NCBI GenBank assembly: GCA_937982565.1 | Contig: CALJLN010000019.1 | Span: 1 to 64,000 of the forward strand | Length of the DNA stretch: 64,000 nt | Direction of reading: 5' to 3' | Origin: UBA2421 sp002343075 | GTDB taxonomy: Bacteria; Planctomycetota; Phycisphaerae; Tepidisphaerales; Tepidisphaeraceae | In this document: positions 9,077 to 18,775 of the stretch, piece by piece | Layout: the number at the start of each line of letters is the position of its first letter | Numbering within the stretch: the first letter of the stretch is position 1 | The notes under the pieces: model-generated | Seen by the model: the letters and a program-made list of their open reading frames with translations, nothing else | The model's database searches: none | Told to the model about the DNA's origin: nothing | Position numbers and translations under genes: made by a program

Positions 9077-10951
9077 TTACCGCGCAGGCTGCGAAGCCGG
9101 TGCTGCTCCAAGCGCGGCCTGCCGCGCGCTGATCAACGGATTATCCATCGATCGCTCGAACTTGTGGTCGTGATACTCATGGCAGGTAACACAGTTTGCC
9201 GGGGCTCCCTTGGCGGATTTGGTATCGGCGTGGTGGCAACTGACACACGACTCGCCCGCAGCGGCGATAGTGAGCGATGCTGCACCGGAGTAACGACCAT
9301 CAATGTCCGACGTGAGCACGTCGCTCGTCGCCTCACTGGTCCACGCGGGCGCGTGGCAACTCCGGCAATCCATCTGACGGTGGGCCGCATGATCAAACTT
9401 GCTGCTGGCAAACCACCTGCGCGGCGTCTTGGGGATTCCAGTGGACACCGTTCGAAGTCGGTCGGCGATCGACTCTTTGGCACCACTCAGGCCGGGGAGG
9501 TTGCCCTCAAGATCATGACATTGAATGCATGAACTCACCGCAATGTAGGCGGTGTAGTAATCGGCAAACACCGCCGGGGTTATGGTGTCGGCTTCTGTCG
9601 GCTCGGGTAACTTCTGGCCTTCCAGCCCGCGTGCGCTGTATCGCTTTGAATTCTCTTCCAACAACTCGTTCGCCCGCCTTGCGGTGGCGGCGGTGGCAAC
9701 TCGGAGCCACTCGGCTTCCGTCAGCTTCACCGCGACATCTGCAGGCTTGGCAGCACTACCGGCACCGGGGCGGGCGCCGCCTGGCCCTCGACGCGCCGGC
9801 CCGCCCGCGGCGGGTGCATCACCTGCGGCACCGGGGGCACCGGGCTTGGTGGCGTTGTACTCGGTCTTGCTGTCCATAAATTTACGAAGATTGCTCTCGA
9901 CCTCACTGCGGACAAGTGAAAGATCGACATGCGAGACACTGAATTCTTCTCTGAATAGATCCTTCACAGTCAGTTCCCCCAGCACCCAGCCGCGCGGTGG
10001 CACGGGCAACGCAGTCTGGACATGGCACGCGACACAATGCGCATCAAAGCTGACTGGCTGAATGTAGCGCGTATCGCTCGAACCGTACCACCCCTGAGGC
10101 GCGTCGCTCGCGGTAAAATATGGCGGCGGCGGCTTCTTGTCGGGGTCAGCCGGCGAGCGATCGAGTTGGGGGGCAAACGAGGAGTGACACGCGACGCAAT
10201 CGGTCGCCAAGTCGGCGGCCAGGGTCTCGGGCGCACCTTTTTTCCTGATCTTTTCCACATGCAGCTTGTGGTTGTAGCGGAGGCGGGTCGAATCAACCCA
10301 TGCCGCATCGGCCGAAGCCGACTCCGAGCCTGTCGGCTGGAGCTTGCGACCAAACCGCGGATGGTCGGCAGTGTTAAAGGCAATCACCCTCACCGCCGAC
10401 TCGCGCCGGGTGCCGGGTTGCAGCGCGCGATCGACGTTCTCATGGCAGGTGATGCAGTGCTGGTCACTCGTACCGGCCAGCGCGTCGTGCCCGCGGTGCT
10501 CGATGTGGCAACTAATGCAATTTGCGCTCAGCCCCCCGCCGGGATGCTTGTCGTCTTTGGTCGCCATGATCAAGTCGGCTTTGCTTAAGCCGGTATGGGA
10601 GTCGGCGAGCTTCTGGTTCATGTGATGCAACGAGCCGTCATGGCACGCAAGACAGGCCTGGTCGCTCACGCTCAGCCAATAGCCCTTTTCGCCGTTCCCG
10701 TCATGGCAGGCTTTGCAATCCTGCTCGATTTGCGCGTGCGCGCGGGCAACAGGGCCGGGATTATGAATGCTATCAATGAGGATCGGTCGACCGTCTTTGA
10801 ACCGCACGCTTGAAAAGGCAAACCACGCTCCCGCCCCGAGCATGCAGAGCAGAACCAACCCCACCCGCGCCCGCCGCCAAGGGTGGGGTCGGCGGTGGTA
10901 GTTTAGATCAATTCGACTCGCGACAGCCTTTTGTGTCCTAATGCGCGCCAT
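9077..10951 (-). CDS. Membrane-anchored decaheme cytochrome c
   Basis: A 624-residue protein with ten CXXCH motifs (CKACH, CLACH, CISCH, CITCH, CVACH twice, CIQCH, CRSCH, CVSCH, CVTCH) and one N-terminal membrane helix (about residues 28-48), so it is anchored with its hemes outside the cytoplasm. A Gly/Ala/Pro-rich linker separates the first six hemes from the last four. The ATG at 10951 follows GGAGAG by 6 bases; the frame is open further to a TTG at 10996. It lies downstream of sthA and the CcsBA maturation fusion on the same strand. Role: electron transfer to an unknown acceptor. Confidence 0.9.
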   Translation of the reverse strand: MARIRTQKAVASRIDLNYHRRPHPWRRARVGLVLLCMLGAGAWFAFSSVRFKDGRPILIDSIHNPGPVARAHAQIEQDCKACHDGNGEKGYWLSVSDQACLACHDGSLHHMNQKLADSHTGLSKADLIMATKDDKHPGGGLSANCISCHIEHRGHDALAGTSDQHCITCHENVDRALQPGTRRESAVRVIAFNTADHPRFGRKLQPTGSESASADAAWVDSTRLRYNHKLHVEKIRKKGAPETLAADLATDCVACHSSFAPQLDRSPADPDKKPPPPYFTASDAPQGWYGSSDTRYIQPVSFDAHCVACHVQTALPVPPRGWVLGELTVKDLFREEFSVSHVDLSLVRSEVESNLRKFMDSKTEYNATKPGAPGAAGDAPAAGGPARRGPGGARPGAGSAAKPADVAVKLTEAEWLRVATAATARRANELLEENSKRYSARGLEGQKLPEPTEADTITPAVFADYYTAYIAVSSCIQCHDLEGNLPGLSGAKESIADRLRTVSTGIPKTPRRWFASSKFDHAAHRQMDCRSCHAPAWTSEATSDVLTSDIDGRYSGAASLTIAAAGESCVSCHHADTKSAKGAPANCVTCHEYHDHKFERSMDNPLISARQAALGAAPASQPAR

Positions 10952-11112
10952 CAATCTCTCCAACGTATTGGTAACACCCGCGAATCTGTCCTGCAAAAAT
11001 CGAAGTCATGGTTCAAGAGCCTATCCGCCCGCGCGGCTTCACTTGAGGAACGCTGTGAGAACGGCCTGCATGTTGCCCTACGCTCGACGGTGCCATTGCG
11101 TTCCGTGCCACT

Positions 11113-12606
11113 TCATTTTCCAGCACTCGAAAGCTCGTTTGCCTTTGCGGTGGCTGCTGAGCGTACCTTGTTCAAATTCCCCAAGGCCCTGTATGCAGCG
11201 TATTTGTAAACGTCGCTGAGTGTCGGGTAGTTGAAGCAGGTGCTGATGAAAAACTCGATATCCCCCTCAAACTGCAGACAGGCCATACCGATGTGCGCCA
11301 GCTCGCTGGCGATTTCCCCGATGACATGCACGCCGAGCAGTTTTCCGTCGATCGCGTTAAAGATCAGCTTGATCAACCCCTCGGTATCGCCAATGATCTG
11401 CCCGCGGCCGTGACGTCCGTAGGATTCCGACCCGGCGACGTAGGGAATCCCTTCCCGCTTGCATTGTTCTTCGGTCTTTCCAACGAACGAAATCTCAGGA
11501 ATGGTATAGATTCCCGCCGGCAGAATCGGAGCGAGCCGGGTCTTATATTTCAGCTTGAACGCGTGGCACATCGCCAGCCGGGCCTGTTCCATGCTCGTGC
11601 TCGCCAGTGCTTCCATCCCGGCAGCATCCCCGGCGGCATAAATATTGGGTACTGAGGTCTGATAGGTGATGCGATCGACCTTCTCGATGTTCTTGTACTT
11701 GTTGACCGAAATCCCGACGTTCTCAAGCCCAAGGCCGGTGGTCGCCCCGTCGCGTCCGAGCGCGTAGAGCATCGAATCGACGGTCAATTCTTCGCCCTTC
11801 TTCGTCTTGACGATCACCTTGGCCCCTTCAACCCGCGCGGAGTCGAGGCCGTTTTCCATCAGCAATGTCATTCCGGATTGCTCGAGGTGTGCCATGAACA
11901 AGTCGGCAATCTGCCCATCGAGCATCGACTGCATGGGCTTGGCAGATGTGTGCAGGAGCGTGACCTGCACGCCCAACTCCTGAAACAAACACGCATATTC
12001 CGATGCGATCACACCCCCGCCGACGACCACCATCGATTTCGGCAGGTTCTTCATTTCGAGAATTGTGGTGGAATCAAACACATTCTCGGTGTTAAACGGA
12101 AGATGTTTGGGCCGGTTTGGCACCGATCCTGTCGCGATAAGTATGAAGCGGGTGCTGAAGCGCTCTTCCTTTCCGTCGGCGGAGGCGACTGCGACGGTGT
12201 TTGCGTCAATGATCTTACCCCGGCCGTTCATTTTCCGGCACACATTGTGCCACGGGGCGTCCATGCTCGAGTGCGCCACATCCTGCATGCGCTGCTGCAC
12301 CAACTTCTGCCGGTGCAAGAAGTTGGAGAGGGACACATCGGCACGAAAAGCAACATTCATTCCTTCGCCGAGTTGTCGCGTGCGAAAGCCAGAGAGGAAC
12401 AGCGCGCTCTCGCGGAGTGTTTTGCTGGCCAGCGTGCCCCAGTTGATGCACGCGCCGCCCATCGCCTTGTATTCTTCGATCAGCAAAACCTTGTGACCAA
12501 AATAGGCTGCTTGTGCCGCGCCCTTCTCTCCGGCGGGGCCTCCGCCGATGACGATCAGGTCATAGTCGAACTTCGGTTCTGCCGCTGGAGGGTTTGCGTC
12601 TGCCAT
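11113..12606 (-). CDS. sthA: SthA-type NAD(P) transhydrogenase (flavoprotein)
   Basis: A 497-residue member of the pyridine nucleotide-disulfide oxidoreductase family. The FAD motif GGGPAG is at 21-26 and a second dinucleotide fold (VVVGGGVIASEYA) follows. At the redox-active site only Cys53 is present; the second cysteine is replaced by Thr58 (CINWGT). The C-terminal catalytic His-Pro region is FNYPT. Both traits are typical of soluble transhydrogenase (EC 1.6.1.1) rather than lipoamide dehydrogenase. Its place between cytochrome genes is unusual and suggests a link between NAD(P)H balance and respiration (inference). Confidence 0.85.
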   Translation of the reverse strand: MADANPPAAEPKFDYDLIVIGGGPAGEKGAAQAAYFGHKVLLIEEYKAMGGACINWGTLASKTLRESALFLSGFRTRQLGEGMNVAFRADVSLSNFLHRQKLVQQRMQDVAHSSMDAPWHNVCRKMNGRGKIIDANTVAVASADGKEERFSTRFILIATGSVPNRPKHLPFNTENVFDSTTILEMKNLPKSMVVVGGGVIASEYACLFQELGVQVTLLHTSAKPMQSMLDGQIADLFMAHLEQSGMTLLMENGLDSARVEGAKVIVKTKKGEELTVDSMLYALGRDGATTGLGLENVGISVNKYKNIEKVDRITYQTSVPNIYAAGDAAGMEALASTSMEQARLAMCHAFKLKYKTRLAPILPAGIYTIPEISFVGKTEEQCKREGIPYVAGSESYGRHGRGQIIGDTEGLIKLIFNAIDGKLLGVHVIGEIASELAHIGMACLQFEGDIEFFISTCFNYPTLSDVYKYAAYRALGNLNKVRSAATAKANELSSAGK

Positions 12607-12676
12607 GAGATAGCCCGATTTGATCAGTTTCCTGCCCGATCGCGAAGTGTGTCAAACGGTTCGCGACCCTGCAGGA

Positions 12677-15600
12677 TTAGTTTTCTGTGACCGTCGGCGC
12701 GGAATTTGATTGCAAGCCCGACGACGGTCGTTTGCCCGAAGAGAGTCTAACCGAACGCACTCGCCAAGTCGCCCATGTTACAAATCCTAGTTGCAACGCG
12801 ACATAGGTCAAAACATACTCAATTCCCCCCGCGCCAAAACCATAGCTATGCAACCCCACCCCGAGCACGAAGTTGACCCCGTACCAACTCATCAACACTG
12901 TGATAAACCCCGCCACCGCGCCCGCCGCCAGACCAAAGGGGCCTACCCACCCAGCGACCTTCCCATGGAGCAATGCCAGGTATGTCAGCAGAACGACGAG
13001 CGCCCAGACTTCCTTTGGATCCCAACCCCAAAATCGCCCCCAGGACACGTCGGCCCACATTGCCCCCAGCACCGTTCCCGCCGCGATCAGCACCACGCCA
13101 ATCTGCAGGCAGCGGTAAATGAGGTGCGGGAGCGCGGAATTGCCAATGCCAGCGGTCGTTGATTGCACGCGGCCACCCGGTGGCGTTTCGGTTGGCTCCG
13201 TTGGGTTGGCCGGCAAGCGGACGAATCGTGCGTGCTTCCATAAGAGAACGTTCCCCAGAACCAGTGCTAGCGCAAATGCTGCGTATGACGATACGACGGT
13301 AAGCACATGTACGGTCAACCAGAGGTTGGATCGCAAGACGGGTGCCAACGTTTGCACTGCGGCACCGAGTTCGGGGGGCATCACATCACCGACGATGCAT
13401 GCCAGCATCCCCACGATCGACCCGGCAACCCCCGCGATCATTGCCTTGCGAGAAATGGCCAGGAACAGCCCGATCCCCCCCGCCACCCCCCCGACCCACA
13501 CGACGGTTTCATACATGTTGGTCACCGGTGCCCATCCGGTAATCTCGATTCGCCACCAAAATGCCATGCCGTGCACGAGCAGAGCGAAGACCAACACTCC
13601 AAGCGCACCCCGGCCCAGCCACACGCGCGGTCGGGATGCTCGGCCGACCGGTTGCGCCCGGAGAATCGCGACCGTGCCCAGTACGACACAAACGCCATAG
13701 GCCAGACCAACCCATCGAAACGGATGCACCCGCCAATACATGACTTCGTGAACGAGCCGGGAGCGTTGAGCGTCCGTGAGCGGTGATGACAGCTTCATCG
13801 CAAAGTCATTGAGGGCACCTGTGTCACTCTGTCGATACAGTTCGACCAGCCGATCGACCATCGCGCCCGCCGATGCAGGGTTTGCGATGGTGCTGATGCG
13901 ATACACGCGCCGCTGCGTTACATCGTCGAAGGCCATCAGGCGAGAGCGAAGCTCGAGAGCTGCGGTTTCGACCGCGGTGAAGCCGGCGAGTTCATTACGG
14001 TCGGCAGCGATCTGCCGCCTAAACGCAAGCTCGGCCATCCAGGCAATCGATTGATCGTGTCCTCGCAGGGATGCGGGCGAGATAAACTTCTCACCCGGTT
14101 TCATCGAGAGTCGCTTCCGAAGCTCAAGATTATTCACAGCAATCACCGCGGCCTGATCTGCTGTTGCAGAATCGGCCGACCAGTCGAGCAGCGTCCGCAG
14201 CGGGTCGGCGGTCTCGCGGCCACGAATGAACCGGACCGTCTCCCGCGCCACCACATCGAGCGGGGCGACGCGGTCGCCGTGCTGGATTGGAATCGTCCGA
14301 ACCGCCGAGAGCTCCCCCGCGCCCGCTGAGGAGACCAACCCAAGGAGAAGCAACACTCCAGCCCCCCAACGCACTGTCGCCGACTTGCGTCTTAGTAAAC
14401 AGCGGCAGAACGAACGAAGCGACTGATTGCCGCAGAGTCGAGTCGTCGGCGTTCCGGTGCCAGCGGTGCACCTGCGCATGGGACTCTGCGCAACGGCCGG
14501 CGCATTGGCTTCCATCATCTCACCCGATGCGTGCGGTGCCGAGTGGCGCGTCTCGCCCGGATCGCGCTTTCGAATGATAAACATGATCGTCGTGCCCGCG
14601 ACGATCAGCCCGCTGCCCAGATACTTGATCGGCCAGCCGGGGTCATGCCGCACACTCAGAAACGCTATGGGCCCGCCCGCGGTCTGCTCGATACTGCTCA
14701 GATAGATCGCCCGACCCTCCGCGGCACCGGGTTGGTTTGGGGCAATCTCCTGCTGTAACGCCTCTCCGCCCTGGATCAACTCTACACGCGCCTGCGGCAC
14801 ACCCGATCTCACTGTTGCCTCAACAAGGCGCACCGAAAACGGCAACTCGGTCGCTTCAAATCCGTAAGCGACTTCCACTGTTCGATCACCGAGGCGCACC
14901 GGGGTGAGCGGCTCGCCGCGGACTAGCCACCGCTCGACATGCTCGCTGCCCACGCTCACGCGCACCTTCGCCGCAGCGATCGACGCGTCAACTTGATCGG
15001 CGGGGACTCGGATTGGCGTGATTGTCACAAGTGGAGTTGCATGCTCGAGTATCTCCTCGACCGTCAGCGCGAGGCCCATCCAGCCGGGGCGGCGTTTTCC
15101 CGGCTCGACGATAAATGACTCGCGCACGCCCGCAGCACCGAAAACTGTCCCCCTCCAACCGTTCCCCTCTCGCGTGAGAACAAGCTCGCCGCGCGCCCTC
15201 TGGACGGTTTCGGCGGACGTGTCGACTTGTGCAAGCCCTCGAATGCGCAACCGAACCTGACTGCCGAAAAGCTCTGCTGGCCGGGATGCGGAAAACCACG
15301 AGATTTGATCGATCGCCGTCCTGTCCGGCGTCACACCGACAATACGCACCCGGGCCGCAGGCTCGCCGGCGGGGTCTGCAGCAAAAGCAGTCTCCAACCG
15401 GACCGCCGGGGCAATCTCCAGCAACTCGACCGAGACGTCATCCTGCTGATAGACCTGCGTAACATGCACCGGCCGCACCGCTGGGACGTCTCTAGCCCAC
15501 CAGTCTCGCGTGATGAACCGCCCGACGCCCGGATAGATGCCGCGCGCTGCAGGGTCAAGCTGGTTGATCGATAGCACCCCATCAGGCCCGGCCGGCGACT

Positions 15601-16033
15601 TCGATTCGCTGGCTTGGTCCTGGCCAGCCATCGCAGGCTTTCGCTGCCGAATCACCAGTTGCTCACCTGCGATTTCTGCGAGTTCGCTACTCTGACCGGG
15701 CCGAAGAATGAGCCGCCCATCGACGCCCCAACGCGCGCCGATCAGGCATCCGAGCAGCAATACTTCAATTCCTATGTGCGTGATTACGAAGCCGGCCTGG
15801 TGCCGCTTCCACGGGAAACGGACAATCGCCGCCGCCATGACGTTGATCGCCAGGAGAGCCATCAGGCCGTAAAAGATTGGGTTCTGGTACACCAAAGCCC
15901 CGGCTGCGCGCGTCCCATACCTCGCCTCATAAAGAGTTCCAATCGCAAGATATCCTGCAATCAGCAGGATCGTGATGATTGCCAGTCGCAGCGAGGCGGC
16001 GAAGGCGAGAAGTCGATCGATGACTTGCGACAT
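12677..16033 (-). CDS. CcsB-CcsA (ResB-ResC) cytochrome c synthetase fusion
   Basis: An 1118-residue system II cytochrome c maturation protein. The N-terminal part has ResB-like membrane helices and a large periplasmic region; the C-terminal part is CcsA/ResC. The tryptophan-rich WWD motif (WGRFWGWDPKEVWAL, about residue 1000) is flanked by conserved histidines (TVHVLT and GLHSYG), the heme-handling site. A periplasmic segment of about 250 residues lies between the two halves. I chose the ATG at 16033; the frame is open to a TTG at 16138, and the ribosome-binding site is weak. Such fusions transport heme and ligate it to CXXCH motifs, serving the multiheme cytochromes on both sides. Confidence 0.9.
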   Translation of the reverse strand: MSQVIDRLLAFAASLRLAIITILLIAGYLAIGTLYEARYGTRAAGALVYQNPIFYGLMALLAINVMAAAIVRFPWKRHQAGFVITHIGIEVLLLGCLIGARWGVDGRLILRPGQSSELAEIAGEQLVIRQRKPAMAGQDQASESKSPAGPDGVLSINQLDPAARGIYPGVGRFITRDWWARDVPAVRPVHVTQVYQQDDVSVELLEIAPAVRLETAFAADPAGEPAARVRIVGVTPDRTAIDQISWFSASRPAELFGSQVRLRIRGLAQVDTSAETVQRARGELVLTREGNGWRGTVFGAAGVRESFIVEPGKRRPGWMGLALTVEEILEHATPLVTITPIRVPADQVDASIAAAKVRVSVGSEHVERWLVRGEPLTPVRLGDRTVEVAYGFEATELPFSVRLVEATVRSGVPQARVELIQGGEALQQEIAPNQPGAAEGRAIYLSSIEQTAGGPIAFLSVRHDPGWPIKYLGSGLIVAGTTIMFIIRKRDPGETRHSAPHASGEMMEANAPAVAQSPMRRCTAGTGTPTTRLCGNQSLRSFCRCLLRRKSATVRWGAGVLLLLGLVSSAGAGELSAVRTIPIQHGDRVAPLDVVARETVRFIRGRETADPLRTLLDWSADSATADQAAVIAVNNLELRKRLSMKPGEKFISPASLRGHDQSIAWMAELAFRRQIAADRNELAGFTAVETAALELRSRLMAFDDVTQRRVYRISTIANPASAGAMVDRLVELYRQSDTGALNDFAMKLSSPLTDAQRSRLVHEVMYWRVHPFRWVGLAYGVCVVLGTVAILRAQPVGRASRPRVWLGRGALGVLVFALLVHGMAFWWRIEITGWAPVTNMYETVVWVGGVAGGIGLFLAISRKAMIAGVAGSIVGMLACIVGDVMPPELGAAVQTLAPVLRSNLWLTVHVLTVVSSYAAFALALVLGNVLLWKHARFVRLPANPTEPTETPPGGRVQSTTAGIGNSALPHLIYRCLQIGVVLIAAGTVLGAMWADVSWGRFWGWDPKEVWALVVLLTYLALLHGKVAGWVGPFGLAAGAVAGFITVLMSWYGVNFVLGVGLHSYGFGAGGIEYVLTYVALQLGFVTWATWRVRSVRLSSGKRPSSGLQSNSAPTVTEN

Positions 16034-16193
16034 TACCGGGCCGATTGTGGGCTGCCGGGTCTGGATTGTCGAATCGGCCGACTCGACTTCTCGCGGATCT
16101 CTGAACCAATTGCAGTGCTGCAGTCTCCGACGATTCAAGTGCTGGATCTGACGCAGCGGTCGTCTTCATTTGCATGGAATCCAGAATTTCCTG

Positions 16194-16222
16194 TTGACGG
16201 CAAACGCCCGCGAGGGTTAACT
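16194..16222 (+). promoter_or_regulatory. Possible promoter of the tetraheme cytochrome
   Basis: TTGACG, 17-bp spacer, TTAACT upstream of the ATG at 16274, in the gap divergent from the CcsBA gene. The -35 is good and the -10 poor. Confidence 0.3.
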
Positions 16223-16273
16223 GTCTAAAGATTCGTTAGGGCAACGAGTTATAGATTTTTTGAGGGTTTGGTG

Positions 16274-17596
16274 ATGGCAACTCATACTTCGCGAGATTTG
16301 GCTTCAAAACGATCGGCTTCGCAAAAACTGGTCCGACGTGTCGCTTTCGGGCTGGGCAGTTGCGTGATCGCCGGCCTGGCATTTGGTCCGCTGATTGGTA
16401 GCGCGATTGGCCGCTCGACCGCAGGGCACTCCGCCAGCATGGTGGCGCTTGGCCTGAAATTTGATGGCGCTGAGACCTGTAAAGGAAGCAAATGCCACAG
16501 CAAGGGCGACGACACTTCTCCACCCACCGACCGGGGCAGTGAGAATGACATCTGGGAGAACAAGGACCCGCATTCAAAATCATTCGAGACACTCGGAAAC
16601 GCCGAGTCAAAGGCGATCGGTGCCAAAATGGGCATCGCCGACGTCACTACGAGCAAAGACTGCATTAGTTGCCATGCACTCGATGTTCCGGCCAACCTGC
16701 AGGGCAGCAAGTTCAACATCTCGGAAGGTAACAGTTGCACCTCGTGCCACGGGCCGAGCGAAAAATATATGACTCCGCACCAGACCAAGGGCTGGACCGA
16801 CGCTCAGCGCAAAGCCAATCCATCGCACGATGGGTTGCTGAAGGCGACCGGCCTTTACGATACGCGCGTTATCACGGCCCGTGCGGAGTTGTGCACCAGT
16901 TGCCACCTGTCGATTGACAACAAGCTGGTGGCCGCGGGCCATCCGCAGCCGAAGTTTGAGTTGCACTACTACACCGAGTTCAACCCCAACAATGACAGCA
17001 TGCCATGGAAGCACTGGACGACGGATGCCGGCAAGCTGGAGATTGCCAAGGTCTGGTTTGCTGGCCAGGCAGCGTGTGTGAAGGATGCGATGTCGCAATT
17101 GGCTCAGCGAGCGACTACCGGCGCAAGTGGCGATGCACTCTCGCAAGCATATGAACAGGCGATGAGCCACGCGCTGGTGTTTTCGGCAGCCGCCACGGGC
17201 GCTGGCGTGGGTGATCTATCCAAGGAAGTGGCGGATGTGAAGGCTGCGAAGGGCAACGCGGCGAAGCTCGCGCCCGCCGCCACCGCCGCCGCTGCGGCCG
17301 CCGCTAAAATGATGCCCGCGATCGAGAAGATGACTCCCGACGCCGCCGCGGCCGGAAAGATGCTGGCCGCCGTGGCTGGAACGAAGGGATATGTGACCGA
17401 CGCCGGTGCCGACGGCCACGCACAGGCTGCATACGCCGTGTACGCCCTCGCGAGTGCGATCGAGACCGCCGCCGGTAAAGATCAAGGCGTGGTGGATGAA
17501 CTGGTCGGAGCGTTGTTCCCCGACCCCAGCGCCCCCACCCCCGCTGCAGACTTCGATGCCGCACTCGCCGACCTGGCGGGCAAGCTCCCGAAGTGA
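16274..17596 (+). CDS. Tetraheme cytochrome c (c554-like)
   Basis: A 440-residue exported protein with one hydrophobic N-terminal segment (about 24-45). There are four heme sites: a first with the wider spacing CX4CH (CKGSKCH, residues 69-75) and three CXXCH. The heme half resembles cytochrome c554-type proteins. The C-terminal 200 residues are very rich in alanine and lack cysteine, probably a helical bundle. TTG, GTG and ATG are consecutive in frame at 16268-16276; I chose the ATG behind TGAGGG. It is divergent from the CcsBA operon and followed by a strong terminator. Confidence 0.85.
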   Translation: MATHTSRDLASKRSASQKLVRRVAFGLGSCVIAGLAFGPLIGSAIGRSTAGHSASMVALGLKFDGAETCKGSKCHSKGDDTSPPTDRGSENDIWENKDPHSKSFETLGNAESKAIGAKMGIADVTTSKDCISCHALDVPANLQGSKFNISEGNSCTSCHGPSEKYMTPHQTKGWTDAQRKANPSHDGLLKATGLYDTRVITARAELCTSCHLSIDNKLVAAGHPQPKFELHYYTEFNPNNDSMPWKHWTTDAGKLEIAKVWFAGQAACVKDAMSQLAQRATTGASGDALSQAYEQAMSHALVFSAAATGAGVGDLSKEVADVKAAKGNAAKLAPAATAAAAAAAKMMPAIEKMTPDAAAAGKMLAAVAGTKGYVTDAGADGHAQAAYAVYALASAIETAAGKDQGVVDELVGALFPDPSAPTPAADFDAALADLAGKLPK

Positions 17597-17628
17597 TTTG
17601 CACCTGAAGAACTTGGTATAGAAGTGAG

Positions 17629-17660
17629 ACAAGAGGCGCTCCAGCGCCTCTTGTTCTTTT
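17629..17660 (+). terminator. Rho-independent terminator of the tetraheme cytochrome
   Basis: Perfect 12-bp stem (acaagaggcgct at 17629-17640, agcgcctcttgt at 17643-17654), a 2-base loop and tctttt, 32 bases past the stop. Confidence 0.85.
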
Positions 17661-17661
17661 G

Positions 17662-18729
17662 CTAGCGCCCTTCGCGCCAAGCTGCCAGCCACATGGCTTG
17701 GGTGCGTTTAACCGCCCACGCCTGCTGCCTCGCTTTCATCTGCAGCACCGACATCTTCACCCCGCCGACCTCGCCGGTATGATGAAAAAAGCGGGCGGTG
17801 TCGAAGTGCCACGTTCGGTCCGGGTTTCGAGTCGCCGCCGCAACCGCCGCCTCGCCTATCAGGGGCAGGCAATCGTAGCTGATAAAGCTGACTTCAACGC
17901 TCGCCAGCCACGGGTCGGTCTGGCTGATAGGATCTTCAAACTCACGCAACGCGCTCGCGAGCACATCCCAGTAGGCAGACCGCAATTCCGGGAAACTCTC
18001 CCGCTCGTCATCCACCATGCGCCATTCCAGTTCCTTATGAATGTCCGGCGCATCACGGCGGTCGTTGAAATATGATCGGCTCTTAAAGTCGACGGTCGAG
18101 TGGTGCGGCTGGGTGTTGTCCTGAAGGTAATGCGCCAGGTAGCCCGCCCACCGCATCGCAGAGTCATCGTCGCGGCCGCCCACCCCATCGGCTGGCTCCA
18201 GTCGATTCTCGCGAATCGCCAAAACCAGTCGCTGATACGAAGTCTCGACTGCAAAGGGCAGATAGCCGGCTTGAATGTATCGCTCGTCCCGCCAATCCCG
18301 TCGAATGTCCTCCAAGAGCGGCTTGGCCGAGAGGTTGGCGGCGAACTTTCGTTGTTTGTTACCGGCGACAAACAGTTCAAGCTCGATGAAGTGCATCAGG
18401 CGCTCGTGCATGCCGAAAGGTTCAACCTTGGAATCGCGCGGCGCATTCTGCGCAAGATCGTCTGGAACCATCACCCAGTACAGGACGCCCCCGCCGGAGC
18501 GGTTCAGGTCGGTCGCCACCGAAGCGTTGAGAAGAAAGTCTCGCTCGCCGGCCAAATCGCGCTGCTCAGGGATGATCTGCCTCAGCCACGCCTTCATATC
18601 TTCAGGCGTAGCGGGGTCGTCCATCAGCCCCTGTGCGGCGATGCGGGTTAGCTGAACATGCTCCTTGCCTCCCCAGGCAAGAAGTTGCGAGCACATCAAG
18701 AGCACGATCGCGATTACAATTCGAACCAT
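17662..18729 (-). CDS. Exported zinc-dependent phospholipase C/S1-P1 nuclease-like protein
   Basis: A 355-residue protein with a signal peptide (MVRIVIAIVLLMCSQLLAWG). The mature end begins WGGKEH, and HYLQDNTQPHHS follows in the middle; these resemble the N-terminal Trp and the His/Asp zinc ligands of the zinc-dependent phospholipase C and S1/P1 nuclease superfamily. I cannot tell which activity applies. The ATG at 18729 was preferred over an open extension to 18840, which would bury the signal peptide. It is convergent with the tetraheme gene. Confidence 0.65.
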   Translation of the reverse strand: MVRIVIAIVLLMCSQLLAWGGKEHVQLTRIAAQGLMDDPATPEDMKAWLRQIIPEQRDLAGERDFLLNASVATDLNRSGGGVLYWVMVPDDLAQNAPRDSKVEPFGMHERLMHFIELELFVAGNKQRKFAANLSAKPLLEDIRRDWRDERYIQAGYLPFAVETSYQRLVLAIRENRLEPADGVGGRDDDSAMRWAGYLAHYLQDNTQPHHSTVDFKSRSYFNDRRDAPDIHKELEWRMVDDERESFPELRSAYWDVLASALREFEDPISQTDPWLASVEVSFISYDCLPLIGEAAVAAATRNPDRTWHFDTARFFHHTGEVGGVKMSVLQMKARQQAWAVKRTQAMWLAAWREGR

Positions 18730-18775
18730 CCCCAGAGGATAGCGAGTGGTTTCGCAGGGATGAAGCCAGTTGTCG

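Noticed and set aside
11113..12606. Dihydrolipoamide dehydrogenase (E3) for the 2-oxoacid dehydrogenase
   Set aside because: The second redox cysteine is replaced by Thr and the C-terminal His-Pro motif is altered, as in SthA; it is also 28 kb from the E1/E2 genes.
12677..16138. Two separate genes (ResB-like and CcsA) joined by error
   Set aside because: The frame is continuous for more than 1100 codons and CcsB-CcsA fusions are well known, so a true fusion is the simpler reading.
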